A DNA stretch of 64,000 bases, from positions 40,099-104,098 of the forward strand of contig JBFLYN010000005.1 of assembly GCA_040756655.1 (NCBI GenBank), written 5' to 3'. This DNA comes from JBFLYN01 sp040756655 (GTDB lineage: Bacteria; Bacillota; Sulfobacillia; UBA8153). Positions 41,665 through 49,584 of the stretch are shown here, in pieces. The notes beneath the pieces were generated by a model that made no database searches, was not told the DNA's origin, and was given only the letters and a program-made list of their open reading frames with translations. Positions within the stretch are counted from its first letter, which is position 1, and each line of letters opens with the position of its first letter. Position numbers and translations under genes: made by a program.

Positions 41665-42217
41665 TGGTTCTCGCACCTCCGTGCAATTTCTTTAGTTCCT
41701 CCCGGAGAAAGCCCATCATCCACTGGTACACTGCCGGGTCGCTGAGGGGAACTTCCCCCAGCTTGGCTCTTAGATCCGCGGTATCAAACCTAAACCGCCG
41801 CTCGTCCACGGCGTGGCTGTAGAAGAGGTCCACTTTCGGGTTGCCTGCCACGGTAATGGCCACGGTGGTGGCCATGTCTCCCAACGGCGGGCAATCCAGG
41901 TGGGCCGCATTCAAGACCGCTCTTACGCGCGTCCCTTTTCCCACCGCGGTCTCCAGTACCACACTGCCTCCCGTAGACTCGGCGGTGGCCTGCAGCATGG
42001 GCAGTCCCAGGCCGACCCGGCGAGTAGTGCGACTGGTAAAGAAGGGATCGAACACTGAGGCGCTGGTGGCTTCATCCATGCCCCGCCCATCGTCGGTTAT
42101 TTCGACGACCAGGGCGCCGGTGACCGTATCCTGCTCAACGACAATGCCGATACGGCGGGCGCCGGCGGCCAGGGAGTTTTGGACCAGGTCCAGGATATGC
42201 AAGGCCAGCTCCTCCAA
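41651..42217 (-). CDS. Histidine-kinase-like ATP-binding protein of the hydrogenase operon
   Basis: 188 residues from a TTG at 42217 with GAGGAG nine bases upstream. HATPase_c fold: N box LVQNSLAAGA, G1 DDGRGMD, and GLGLPMLQATAESTGG. No dimerisation/phospho-acceptor domain precedes it. Stand-alone ATPases of this kind lie in many clostridial hydA operons; they are presumed to be kinases or redox-responsive regulators, with no proven partner. The C-terminal 60 residues (about 125-188) are specific to this family. The upstream NuoE gene ends 14 bases before its start. Confidence 0.85.
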   Translation of the reverse strand: MEELALHILDLVQNSLAAGARRIGIVVEQDTVTGALVVEITDDGRGMDEATSASVFDPFFTSRTTRRVGLGLPMLQATAESTGGSVVLETAVGKGTRVRAVLNAAHLDCPPLGDMATTVAITVAGNPKVDLFYSHAVDERRFRFDTADLRAKLGEVPLSDPAVYQWMMGFLREELKKLHGGARTNEVS

Positions 42218-42231
42218 CCGCGCAATCTCCT

Positions 42232-42747
42232 CTACTCGTAACCCTTTAGTATCTGGGGGATCCGGTCGGCCTTTACGCGTGCGTGTACATCCTCGCCGAT
42301 CATGATCACCGGACCCAGCCCGCACGCCCCCAGGCAGCGCACTACCTCCAGGGAGAATTTGCCATCACCGGTGGTATCCCCCATGGACACTCCCAGTTCT
42401 TGCTCCAGGCGCTTGACAATGTTGGTGCTGCCCCTCACGTAGCACGCAGTGCCCATGCACACCGAGATGATGTGACGACCCTTGGGCTTGAGGGAGAAGA
42501 ACGCATAGAAGCTGGCCACCCCGTATACCTCGCTCAGGGCTACTCCCAGCTCCTCGGCTACCCGCACCAACCCGAGCTTGGGCAGGTAGCCGAAGTTCAC
42601 CTGGATCTGGTGTAGTGCCTGGATCAAAGCGCCAGGCTGGCCACGGTAGGGTTCAACCAACTCCTCGATCCGCCTGACCATCTCCAGATCATCCGCTGGC
42701 AGCTCTGGGCATTCCGTCTGGGGACTGCAGCGGCATGCTGTTTCCAT
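42232..42747 (-). CDS. hydC: NuoE-like [2Fe-2S] subunit (HydC-2)
   Basis: 171 residues, ATG at 42747; AAGGAGGA lies 12-18 bases upstream. N-terminal Cys-containing tail, then the NuoE domain with CMGTACYVRG and RCLGACGLGP providing the four cluster cysteines. It is probably the partner of the NuoF-GltD fusion, giving a second complete HydABC-type set. Separated from it by the ATPase and the small ferredoxin. Confidence 0.93.
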   Translation of the reverse strand: METACRCSPQTECPELPADDLEMVRRIEELVEPYRGQPGALIQALHQIQVNFGYLPKLGLVRVAEELGVALSEVYGVASFYAFFSLKPKGRHIISVCMGTACYVRGSTNIVKRLEQELGVSMGDTTGDGKFSLEVVRCLGACGLGPVIMIGEDVHARVKADRIPQILKGYE

Positions 42748-42806
42748 AGGCTCATCGATCCTCCTTTGAACAGACTACTCTCTCTCGTCCTTGGCTTTCC
42801 TTTCGG

Positions 42807-43553
42807 CTATTCGAAAACCACCACCCTCCGCCCATCTCTCCCGGCCAGCGCCAGCCTGAGTTCGGGTAGAACGGGCCTGGCCACGTAAAAGACTGTGCGC
42901 ACAGGCACTATCTGTCCCAGGTGGTGGGCATCGGAAAATGATACCAGGCGGCGCGCACCCAGGCCGCCTCCGGCCCGGCCACGCACCTCTTCCTCCCGCG
43001 CGGTAGCGGAGATCTCCAAGGCAGGCACCGGCAAGTCCCCGGGCACCATGCCCAGCATGCCCAGGAGGCCGTAGGCCGGACGGTCAATGTGAGCCGGTAT
43101 GCACATGCCACCCCGGGCCTCCACCTGGGCACAGGCCTCCTCGAGCGCGATATCAGTTGACAGGGCCAGCAAACGCCGCACGTGCCCGGCCGGGTTTCCT
43201 TCCGCCCCAAATCGCAGCTGTGACCCAAAGACTCTCTCGTCGTTTTCCCGCCAGGGCAGTCGCTGGTAGACGTGCTCTTGCCAGTTCATGCCGGCTTCCA
43301 GGCAATCGAACAGGCACAGGAGATGGACCTCTTCGCGCGTTTCTAGTTCCATGCCCACCAGCCCGGCGATGCCCTGAGCCCGGCAGGCCCTCAGGAACGC
43401 TGCAGCGTTCTCACAGGAGTTATGGTCGGTAACTGCGGCCAGGTGAACGCTGGCCGCTGAAAGCGCCTGGACAATGGCGCCCGGGGTCATCTCATGCCCG
43501 GCGCAGGGAGAAAGTGCGCTGTGGATGTGCAGGTCCGCAGCATACCACCGCAT
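42807..43553 (-). CDS. PHP-domain phosphoesterase of the hydrogenase operon
   Basis: 248 residues, ATG at 43553 behind AAGGAG. PHP motifs: DLHIHSALSPC at the N-terminus, VTDHNSCEN, CIPAHIDRP and FSDAHHLGQI, together a trinuclear metal site. Related proteins cleave phosphate esters such as histidinol phosphate or nucleotides. In hydrogenase operons of Clostridia a PHP protein next to a DRTGG protein is common, but its substrate is unknown; signalling nucleotide turnover is a reasonable guess. Confidence 0.85.
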   Translation of the reverse strand: MRWYAADLHIHSALSPCAGHEMTPGAIVQALSAASVHLAAVTDHNSCENAAAFLRACRAQGIAGLVGMELETREEVHLLCLFDCLEAGMNWQEHVYQRLPWRENDERVFGSQLRFGAEGNPAGHVRRLLALSTDIALEEACAQVEARGGMCIPAHIDRPAYGLLGMLGMVPGDLPVPALEISATAREEEVRGRAGGGLGARRLVSFSDAHHLGQIVPVRTVFYVARPVLPELRLALAGRDGRRVVVFE

Positions 43554-43554
43554 G

Positions 43555-43893
43555 TTACTCCTTCTGTCTCAGGAGATTATAGATCCGTCCGGCCACCTCA
43601 AAAGTAGTCAGCCCGGTGGTAAGCACCGGCACCGCTTCATCCTCGGCCTTGGCCAGGAGCTCCTTGGAGGGTCGCTTCCCTCCGGTCACGATGACCGCAC
43701 AAAGACTCATCAAGGTGGCCACGGCCGCCACGTTTTGATGGGTCTGCACGGTTATCCACAGCTGTCCTTCCCGCCCGTTGGCCATGACGTCGCTCAGCAT
43801 GTCAGAGCAATACGCTCCCGTGACCTGGCGGTCCAGTGATCCCCCATTCTCCAACTGCAGGTTCAAAGCCGTTGCCAGCTGGCTAACCTTCAC
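43555..43893 (-). CDS. DRTGG-domain protein
   Basis: 112 residues, GTG at 43893 overlapping the upstream stop as GTGA; it ends 1 base before the PHP gene. A small DRTGG domain fold, the module also found in phosphotransacetylases and cystathionine-synthase-related regulators, here with VIVTGGKRPSKELL. It probably binds a small ligand or nucleotide and serves as a sensor in the hydrogenase regulatory set. Confidence 0.8.
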   Translation of the reverse strand: MKVSQLATALNLQLENGGSLDRQVTGAYCSDMLSDVMANGREGQLWITVQTHQNVAAVATLMSLCAVIVTGGKRPSKELLAKAEDEAVPVLTTGLTTFEVAGRIYNLLRQKE

Positions 43894-45227
43894 TCCGGTT
43901 CACCATCTTTCTTTTGACCCGCCCGGATGGCGGGTGGTAGCTTGCTGGCCAGGTCCACCACTCCCTCGGCCAGTTCCTGCACACGCTCGCGCAGTATAAA
44001 AATGCAATCGGTATCGGCAGCGTCCTGCCTGGCAATGTCCTCGGCCAGGGCACGGCAGCTGGGCGCGCCACACGAGCCACAATCCAGGCCGGGTAGCTGC
44101 TCCAGTGTCTCTTCCACCAACTTCATCTTATCAATGGCCCGCTGGACATCGTCGTCCAACCGCATGACCGGGCGTGGACCGATGGGCCGGACCATGTTCC
44201 ATAGGCCCTGGGTGTATTCCTGGTCCAGCTGGGCTTCGCTGAACACCGACTGGCTCTCCCAGTACCGGTTGGCCAGGTTCCGCAGGCGCACCCGGGCCAC
44301 GAAGGGGTTTTGGACCACCAGTGGCCCCCCGATACACCCGCCTACACACGCCTGGGCTTCGATGAAGTCGATCTCCTCCAGCCGTCCCCTTTCGACCTCC
44401 TCTAGAACCTTGATGACGCTGTGGATTCCATCCACAGACAGCAGTGTGCCGCTGCCCACCGCCATGGCCTCGCCTCCCGCCCGGCCCCAACCCAACCCCG
44501 GGCCGGTGGCGCGCAAGGGCAGCGAGCTGCCCGAGTCCAGGAGCTTGCGGACCTCCCCATAGGCTGCCACCAGCGAGATCGCCCCGTCCACGCTGGACGT
44601 GTGTGTCCCCACAGGCTGCTTGATGGCGGTGACCTTGGCCGGACACGGAGTGATGAAGAAGGCTCCCACCTCGGCGGGCCGGAACGCACCACCGGCCGTG
44701 GCCTGTCTTTTGGCCATCCGGGCTGCCAGTTCCATGGGCGACTCCACGCGGATCAGGTGCTCGAGAAGGCTGGGAAACCTCACCTGCAACAGCCGTACCA
44801 CGGCAGGACACGCGGCGGAGATGGGCGGGCGCCTGGCCCGGCCCGAGTCAATCACCCTCCGGAACGCATAAGTCACGGCCTCGGCTGCCAGCGCAACTTC
44901 GAATACTTCGTCAAAACCCAGTGACAAAAGGGCTCCCAAGATCCGGTCGGGAAGCGCGTCGGGCCCAAACTGCCCCATGAAGGCGGGAGCCGGAAGAGCG
45001 ATGGTGTGGCGAAACCGGGTCAGCAGCTCCAGGTCATCGGTGACCGCGACCTTGGCATGGTTGGGGCATATCCGGATGCACTCACCACAGTCGATACAGC
45101 GCTCTTCCTTGATGACGGCTTTGCCGTCCCGCACTCTTATGGCCTCGGTGGGACAATGCTTGATGCAGTTGGTGCAACCTTTGCACTTGTCGGCATCCAG
45201 GGTAACCGAGTGGAAGTAACGGTTCAC
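43890..45227 (-). CDS. HydS-like iron-sulfur protein with hydrogenase-type C-terminal domain (putative H2/redox sensor)
   Basis: 445 residues, GTG at 45227 behind AGGGAGAGGG. Two N-terminal [4Fe-4S] motifs (CKGCTNCIKHCP, CIDCGECIRICP), then a hydrogenase large-subunit-like domain in which the H-cluster motifs survive as AACPAVV, TPCPAKV and CVGGCIGGP. All four ligating cysteines are kept, but the active-site surroundings (TSCCPGW, MPC-K) are changed. The C-terminus has an extra Fe-S motif CGSCGAPSC. This layout matches the putative sensory [FeFe]-hydrogenase groups found beside true hydrogenases; it lacks a PAS domain. With RsbW-like, HATPase, DRTGG and PHP neighbours it probably reports H2 or redox state. 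Confidence 0.85.
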   Translation of the reverse strand: MNRYFHSVTLDADKCKGCTNCIKHCPTEAIRVRDGKAVIKEERCIDCGECIRICPNHAKVAVTDDLELLTRFRHTIALPAPAFMGQFGPDALPDRILGALLSLGFDEVFEVALAAEAVTYAFRRVIDSGRARRPPISAACPAVVRLLQVRFPSLLEHLIRVESPMELAARMAKRQATAGGAFRPAEVGAFFITPCPAKVTAIKQPVGTHTSSVDGAISLVAAYGEVRKLLDSGSSLPLRATGPGLGWGRAGGEAMAVGSGTLLSVDGIHSVIKVLEEVERGRLEEIDFIEAQACVGGCIGGPLVVQNPFVARVRLRNLANRYWESQSVFSEAQLDQEYTQGLWNMVRPIGPRPVMRLDDDVQRAIDKMKLVEETLEQLPGLDCGSCGAPSCRALAEDIARQDAADTDCIFILRERVQELAEGVVDLASKLPPAIRAGQKKDGEPE

Positions 45228-45251
45228 GGGAATGCGCCCTCTCCCTTGGTG

Positions 45252-45692
45252 CTAGCTCGTGCCCAGGATTACCACGGCCCGGAGCACGGTGCCTACGTTT
45301 TCTGCACTCTCTATGGTAAGGTGGTCGGCATGACGCTGGATGTTGTTCAAACCCATCCCAGCACCAAAACCCATTTCCCGCACATGGTGCGGCGCTGTGG
45401 AGAATCCCTCCACCATGGCCTGCTCGATGTCGGGTATACCCGGGCCGGAATCTTCCGCAACCAGTTCCACACGGCCGCTGAAGATCAGCGCCCGCAACGT
45501 CCCCTTCCAAGCGTGGATCACGATGTTGAGCTCAGCTTCGTAGGCGATTACCGCTACCCTGCGAACATCGTTGGCGGTCAGGCCCAGTTTGACGCAGGCC
45601 TTTCGTATGGCGCTTGCAGCATCGCCGGCACGTGCAAAGTCCATGCCCTCCACGGCGTACTCCAGTACCAGCGGCTCTGCCGCGTTGTTCAC
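45252..45692 (-). CDS. RsbW-like anti-sigma/serine-kinase ATPase
   Basis: 146 residues from a GTG at 45692 that overlaps the upstream stop as GTGA. HATPase fold of the anti-sigma-factor type: YEAELNIVIHA (N box), AEDSGPGIPD, and GAGMGLNNIQRHAD. It probably phosphorylates or sequesters a regulator, linking the Fe-S sensor encoded next to gene expression. No cognate sigma or anti-anti-sigma factor is in the window. Confidence 0.88.
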   Translation of the reverse strand: MNNAAEPLVLEYAVEGMDFARAGDAASAIRKACVKLGLTANDVRRVAVIAYEAELNIVIHAWKGTLRALIFSGRVELVAEDSGPGIPDIEQAMVEGFSTAPHHVREMGFGAGMGLNNIQRHADHLTIESAENVGTVLRAVVILGTS

Positions 45693-46195
45693 GACCGGCC
45701 CCAGCCGGTCCGGGAAAGGCTCCTGATCACCAGCACTGCCAGCAAGCCACCACCCAAGGCCGTGTACAGCTGCATGGTAGTGAGGGCAAACATGGCCGGA
45801 GGCGGAACCGCCACTCCGGGTGCTACGATCAGCTTGATGCCCAGCGTCATGACAACGTACTTGGCCACGGCGGCCACCCCTGCGCCCAGGTACTCGCGCC
45901 AGCCAGTGTCCACCAACCTGCGGACCAGCACGAAGGTTAGTACCAGCACTGCGTTGCCGGCCATGATCACCGGCACCGCCGGTGCCAGCTTCAAAATGCC
46001 CATGGTCAGGGCCACCCAGGGCGTGATCAGGCCCACCAGGACTCCACCGGCAAGGCCAGTGTAGGCTCCTGCCAAAAGCAGGATGGCGTTGATCAAAGGC
46101 CCGGTTATGGCCTGCTGGAGCCCGGCGCTCTGGACGGCCAGCGCAAGCGCCAACAGCATGGCAACACGTACCAGCATCCTGAGCTTGGTATCCAT
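45689..46195 (-). CDS. Small integral membrane protein, ECF S-component-like
   Basis: 168 residues, ATG at 46195 with GGGAGGG eleven bases upstream. Five to six hydrophobic spans; ITGPLINAILLLAGAYTGL and GLITPWVALTMGILK resemble S-components of ECF-type vitamin or metal transporters. As the first gene of the hydrogenase operon it might import a cofactor precursor or metal, or simply be a membrane sensor. No EcfA/EcfT genes lie nearby. Identification rests on pattern only. Confidence 0.65.
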   Translation of the reverse strand: MDTKLRMLVRVAMLLALALAVQSAGLQQAITGPLINAILLLAGAYTGLAGGVLVGLITPWVALTMGILKLAPAVPVIMAGNAVLVLTFVLVRRLVDTGWREYLGAGVAAVAKYVVMTLGIKLIVAPGVAVPPPAMFALTTMQLYTALGGGLLAVLVIRSLSRTGWGRS

Positions 46196-46248
46196 GTTTT
46201 TCCGGTCCCTCCCACAATTAAGCTGCGTCTTTGTATTCACTAGCACTA

Positions 46249-46277
46249 AGTGTAACGCAAAATCCACAAGTGTTCAA
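46249..46277 (-). promoter_or_regulatory. Predicted promoter of the hydrogenase operon
   Basis: On the reverse strand TTGAAC (46272-46277) and TACACT (46249-46254) are separated by exactly 17 bases; the first start codon is about 54 bases further on. A small inverted repeat CACT-N7-AGTG (46239-46253) overlaps the -10 box and could bind a regulator. No convincing Rex site was found. Confidence 0.5.
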
Positions 46278-46465
46278 CTGTCTTCTAAGGAAGTTCATAC
46301 ATGGTCCCTTGTTTTCCCTATTCCACGTGCCAGGGCCAGTTCCTCTTTCCTCAAATAGACGCAAAGGACTGACATCAAGGGCGTGGCTGGGACCAGTCCG
46401 GGCGAGAGGTGGAGCAGCTGGCCGACGGGAGCAGGACACGGTCACAGCAGGGTTGACCGCGCCGG

Positions 46466-47605
46466 TCAGGGTGACGTCCCTCCCGGCTTCCCACTTTGCC
46501 GCCCTCCGCCCGGCCCGACGCGGGGTTCCAGCTGGCCCGGCCGACCAAGACGCAAGCCTCTCCCCCATTTTTTCCATACTTCCGTGGCGACCATGGCCCC
46601 GCCCAGAAGCATGGTAAGGTAGTAGGTGACGAACCTCCACAGGAACACGAACACCGCCAAAAAGGGGAGGGGTACCAACCGCACGAATAGAGTGGCAAAA
46701 CCCAGTTCGGCGGCACCCGCCGAACCTGGAGTGGGAGCGTAGGCAGACACCAAGTAGAACACGATGGCCACGTTGACCGCGTGCGCCCAAGGCGAGCGCA
46801 CTCCCAGACCCCGCAGCAGCACAGCCGGCACCATCAGGATGAGCACCCAGTTGAGCACCGCCATGATCCCTACGGCGTAGAGCACCGTGCGCCTCTCCCT
46901 GGAAAAGCGGCGCACGCCCTCCCGGAAGGCATCTACCACCTCTCCCAGGCGCGATGCCCACCTGGCCAGTGCCTCGGGTGAGGCCAATTTGCGCAGTTGA
47001 CGGTGCTTCTCCAGGCGGCTGGTGAGGGACTGGATGTGATGGGGGTTGAATGCCAGGTACGTAAGAGACCCCAGCACCAGAACGTAAACGGCCAGGCCGG
47101 TGGTGAGGGCGAGACTGAAGCCCTGGCTCCAGTCCCAGCCGGCCCGGGTGACCGTAAGCCAGAGTGGTATGGCCAGTCCCAGGGCCAACCGGGCAAAAGC
47201 GTTCAAAAGACCCTTGACGGTGACCGCGGCAGCAGATTCCCCGAGGCCGACCCCGCTCCGGTGGAGCATGTACACCTGCGCCGGTTCACCACCGCTGTCA
47301 AAGGGAGTGACCCCGGCCATGAACCCGCCGATGAGAGTAATGCGGAATGCCCGCCCCAGGGTGAGCCGGTCGCCCAGGGCACTGACCAGCACCATGAGCC
47401 TGATGGCCTCCAACGCCCAGCTGGCCAGCATGATGGCACCGGCTACGGCCAGGAATGCCGGCTCCACTGCGCGAAGTCCGGTCACGAACTCCCGCCTGTG
47501 GCTGCCGCTGAAGCGGAGGAGGGCCAGGACGCATGCGGCGCTGATGAGCACCGCCGCCACGGCTCCGGCCATCACCCGGCCAAACCTGATGTTGATGGGA
47601 CCCAC
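46466..47605 (-). CDS. Lysylphosphatidylglycerol synthase transmembrane-region family protein (UPF0104/AglD-like)
   Basis: 379 residues, GTG at 47605. About eight membrane helices; DSGGEPAQVYMLHR and SAYAPTPGSAGAAELG are the two conserved loops of the flippase-like family. Without a soluble synthetase domain it is not an aminoacyl-PG synthase; related proteins act as lipid flippases or are of unknown role. The C-terminus is Gly/Arg/Pro-rich. Only 270 bases, including the hydrogenase promoter, separate it from that operon in the same direction. Confidence 0.85.
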   Translation of the reverse strand: MGPINIRFGRVMAGAVAAVLISAACVLALLRFSGSHRREFVTGLRAVEPAFLAVAGAIMLASWALEAIRLMVLVSALGDRLTLGRAFRITLIGGFMAGVTPFDSGGEPAQVYMLHRSGVGLGESAAAVTVKGLLNAFARLALGLAIPLWLTVTRAGWDWSQGFSLALTTGLAVYVLVLGSLTYLAFNPHHIQSLTSRLEKHRQLRKLASPEALARWASRLGEVVDAFREGVRRFSRERRTVLYAVGIMAVLNWVLILMVPAVLLRGLGVRSPWAHAVNVAIVFYLVSAYAPTPGSAGAAELGFATLFVRLVPLPFLAVFVFLWRFVTYYLTMLLGGAMVATEVWKKWGRGLRLGRPGQLEPRVGPGGGRQSGKPGGTSP

Positions 47606-47766
47606 CTCTTCTCAGTGTGGGTATATTATCCCATGTCTGCCTTGACCTTACAAGGGAGCTGCCTACATTCGTCGACCAGCCGCCCGCGTTTTTTGGCCCG
47701 GGGCGGGGATGAAACTACCGGCGCAGACAAAAGCTCACAGCAAACACCCCGGGGGACAGGTGACCT

Positions 47767-48076
47767 ATGGCCCAGGATGTGACTACCAAACTACGAGCGG
47801 ACCTCGCACGACTGGTCCGGCACTACCAACCGGAAAGGTTGATCCTCGCTCCCCCGCACGCCTGGGGTGCATGGCCCCCGGTCCTGCCCGGGTCTAAGTG
47901 ATCGCTGCCGGCCGGGAGCCGGGACTGCCCTGTGACAGGCTGCAAACTGGATATCGACCCGGTAGTGCTCCCCAAGGAGGAGCTCCAGGCCAACCTGCTG
48001 GCCGACCATCCCCAGGTTGAAAGCCTGAAGCCTGGTCCGTGAAGGCCTGGTGGTATACGATCGGCCCGGTCCATAA
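47767..48076 (+). pseudogene. Decayed MNT-type nucleotidyltransferase (minimal antitoxin-like)
   Basis: From the ATG at 47767 the + strand reads MAQDVTTKLRADLARLV then HYQPERLIL, a good start of a small nucleotidyltransferase, but the GSRARGE catalytic segment is destroyed and a stop comes at about 47898. Further on, in another frame, LDIDPVVLPKEELQANLLAD appears, and after a further shift REGLVVYDR, both typical for the C-terminal half of MNT proteins. The piece is thus the wreck of a gene of about 100 codons with at least two frameshifts. The remaining bases of the 632-base gap hold nothing else. Confidence 0.65.
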
Positions 48077-48200
48077 CCCCCAACCCACCACCTTGGCGTT
48101 TTGATAGTCATCGTACCGGCGACTCCGGCTGCGCCTGACCGCCTGCTGCCGGCCGCCCTTCCGGCATGCCGGTGTCTTCCCTTGCATGCAGAGATTGTGG

Positions 48201-48206
48201 TAGAAT
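48201..48206 (+). promoter_or_regulatory. Extended -10 promoter element before the MFS gene
   Basis: TGGTAGAAT (TG-N plus the -10 box TAGAAT) lies 32 bases before the ATG at 48238; no good -35 box is seen at the right distance, as is tolerated for extended -10 promoters. Confidence 0.35.
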
Positions 48207-48237
48207 GGCACCGGGCGGACAAGAAAGGGAGAAATGC

Positions 48238-49548
48238 ATGTCACCAGTTCCGGGGCCGGGGCGCCTGTGGAACGCACTACGGTCGTCGGGTCTTTTTGCG
48301 GCGGAGGCCGGCGAGCCCGTCCTCAGTCGGAACCTGGCCATCAACATCCAGCAGGGGATCCTTTCGGTGGTTTCGGCCAACCTCATCGGCCCCTTCCTCG
48401 GGATCTTCGCCGTCCGGAGCGGTGCTTCCAACGTCCAGGTGGCCATGCTCTCCTCCCTGCCGGCCCTCATGAGCATCCTGGCCATGGTGCCGGGGGCCTG
48501 GTTTCTCGACGGGCGCACGGACCAAAAGAGACTGACCTGCGCCTTCCTCCTGGCTCACCGCAGCTTTTACTTGATCATCGCGGCCATCCCCCTGGTTCAT
48601 CCGGACCGCCAGGCTGCCTTGCTGGTGGCCGCAGTAGCCATGATGAACTTGCCGGGCGCAGTGGGAAACGTTGGCTGGCAGGCCCTGGTGTCCCGCGTCA
48701 TCCCGCCCAAGCAGCGGGCGGTGGCTTTCGCTACCCGCAACCGGTTCATGAACCTGGCCGGGACGGTTACCGTGCTGCTGGCCGGTCGTGGTATCGACAT
48801 CCTGGATCACCCCACCGGCTACCAGGTGGCCTTCGCCCTGGCTTTCGCGTTTGCCGTGGCCGAACTGGTGGTCCTCAACCGCATGGACGATGCCTCGCCC
48901 ACGGCGTCCAGCAGTCCCTCGTCGGCCCCGGCGGGGGCACAGAGATTCGTTCCCTGGCGACATACGCGTTTTCTCCGCTACACTGCCATTTCCGCCCTCT
49001 TCTACCTGGCCTGGCAGGTGCCTTGGCCGGTGTTCACCCTCTACCAGGTGCGGGAGCTGGGAGCCAACAACCTGTGGATCAGCCTCCTCAATCTGTCCAA
49101 TACCGGGGGTGCCCTCATCGGGTTCGGGTTCTGGGCCCGTCACGCCAACCGCCACGGCCACCTGCGTACCCTGAGCGTGTCCAGCACGGGCATGTTTGTC
49201 ATCCCGGTCATCTATGCCTTCTCCAGGAACCTGCCTACCCTGGTGGTGTTCAACCTGCTCACAGGTTCGATTATCTCGGGGATCAGCCTGTCCTTGTTCA
49301 ACTACCTCCTGGAGGTAACCCCCGAAGACCACCGGACCACCTACATCGCCTCCTACACTACGGTGGTGAATTGCTCCAGCGTCATCGCCCCGATCATCGG
49401 TGTGACGTTGCTGGGCAGGATAGGCTTTAGGGACACCTTCCTCCTGTGCGCGGGGTTGCGCGTGCTGGGAAGCCTTCTCTACCACGCCCTGTTCCACATC
49501 GAAAACCGGCAGGCTCGCGCCACTTCGTCATGGGTGGCCCGGTCCTGA
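48238..49548 (+). CDS. Major facilitator superfamily permease
   Basis: 436 residues, ATG at 48238 behind AAGGGAG. Twelve predicted helices in two six-helix halves, separated by a Ser/Pro/Ala-rich cytoplasmic loop at about residues 215-240. Conserved charged pieces include FLDGRTDQKR between helices 2 and 3 and TRNRFMNLAG. The substrate is not predictable; the family includes drug exporters and sugar or metabolite carriers. It is followed after 36 bases by the GNAT-HD fusion on the same strand. Confidence 0.88.
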   Translation: MSPVPGPGRLWNALRSSGLFAAEAGEPVLSRNLAINIQQGILSVVSANLIGPFLGIFAVRSGASNVQVAMLSSLPALMSILAMVPGAWFLDGRTDQKRLTCAFLLAHRSFYLIIAAIPLVHPDRQAALLVAAVAMMNLPGAVGNVGWQALVSRVIPPKQRAVAFATRNRFMNLAGTVTVLLAGRGIDILDHPTGYQVAFALAFAFAVAELVVLNRMDDASPTASSSPSSAPAGAQRFVPWRHTRFLRYTAISALFYLAWQVPWPVFTLYQVRELGANNLWISLLNLSNTGGALIGFGFWARHANRHGHLRTLSVSSTGMFVIPVIYAFSRNLPTLVVFNLLTGSIISGISLSLFNYLLEVTPEDHRTTYIASYTTVVNCSSVIAPIIGVTLLGRIGFRDTFLLCAGLRVLGSLLYHALFHIENRQARATSSWVARS

Positions 49549-49584
49549 CCAGAAAGGGAGTGCCCGGGCAGCCGGGCCTACACC

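Noticed and set aside
46239..46290. Rex operator upstream of the hydrogenase operon
   Set aside because: TTGTGGATTTTGCGTTACAC shares one half-site with Rex consensus, but the second half does not match; too weak to call.
48277..49497. 406-codon minus-strand frame opposite the MFS gene
   Set aside because: The MFS frame has clear family features and a start with ribosome binding site; this one is its shadow.
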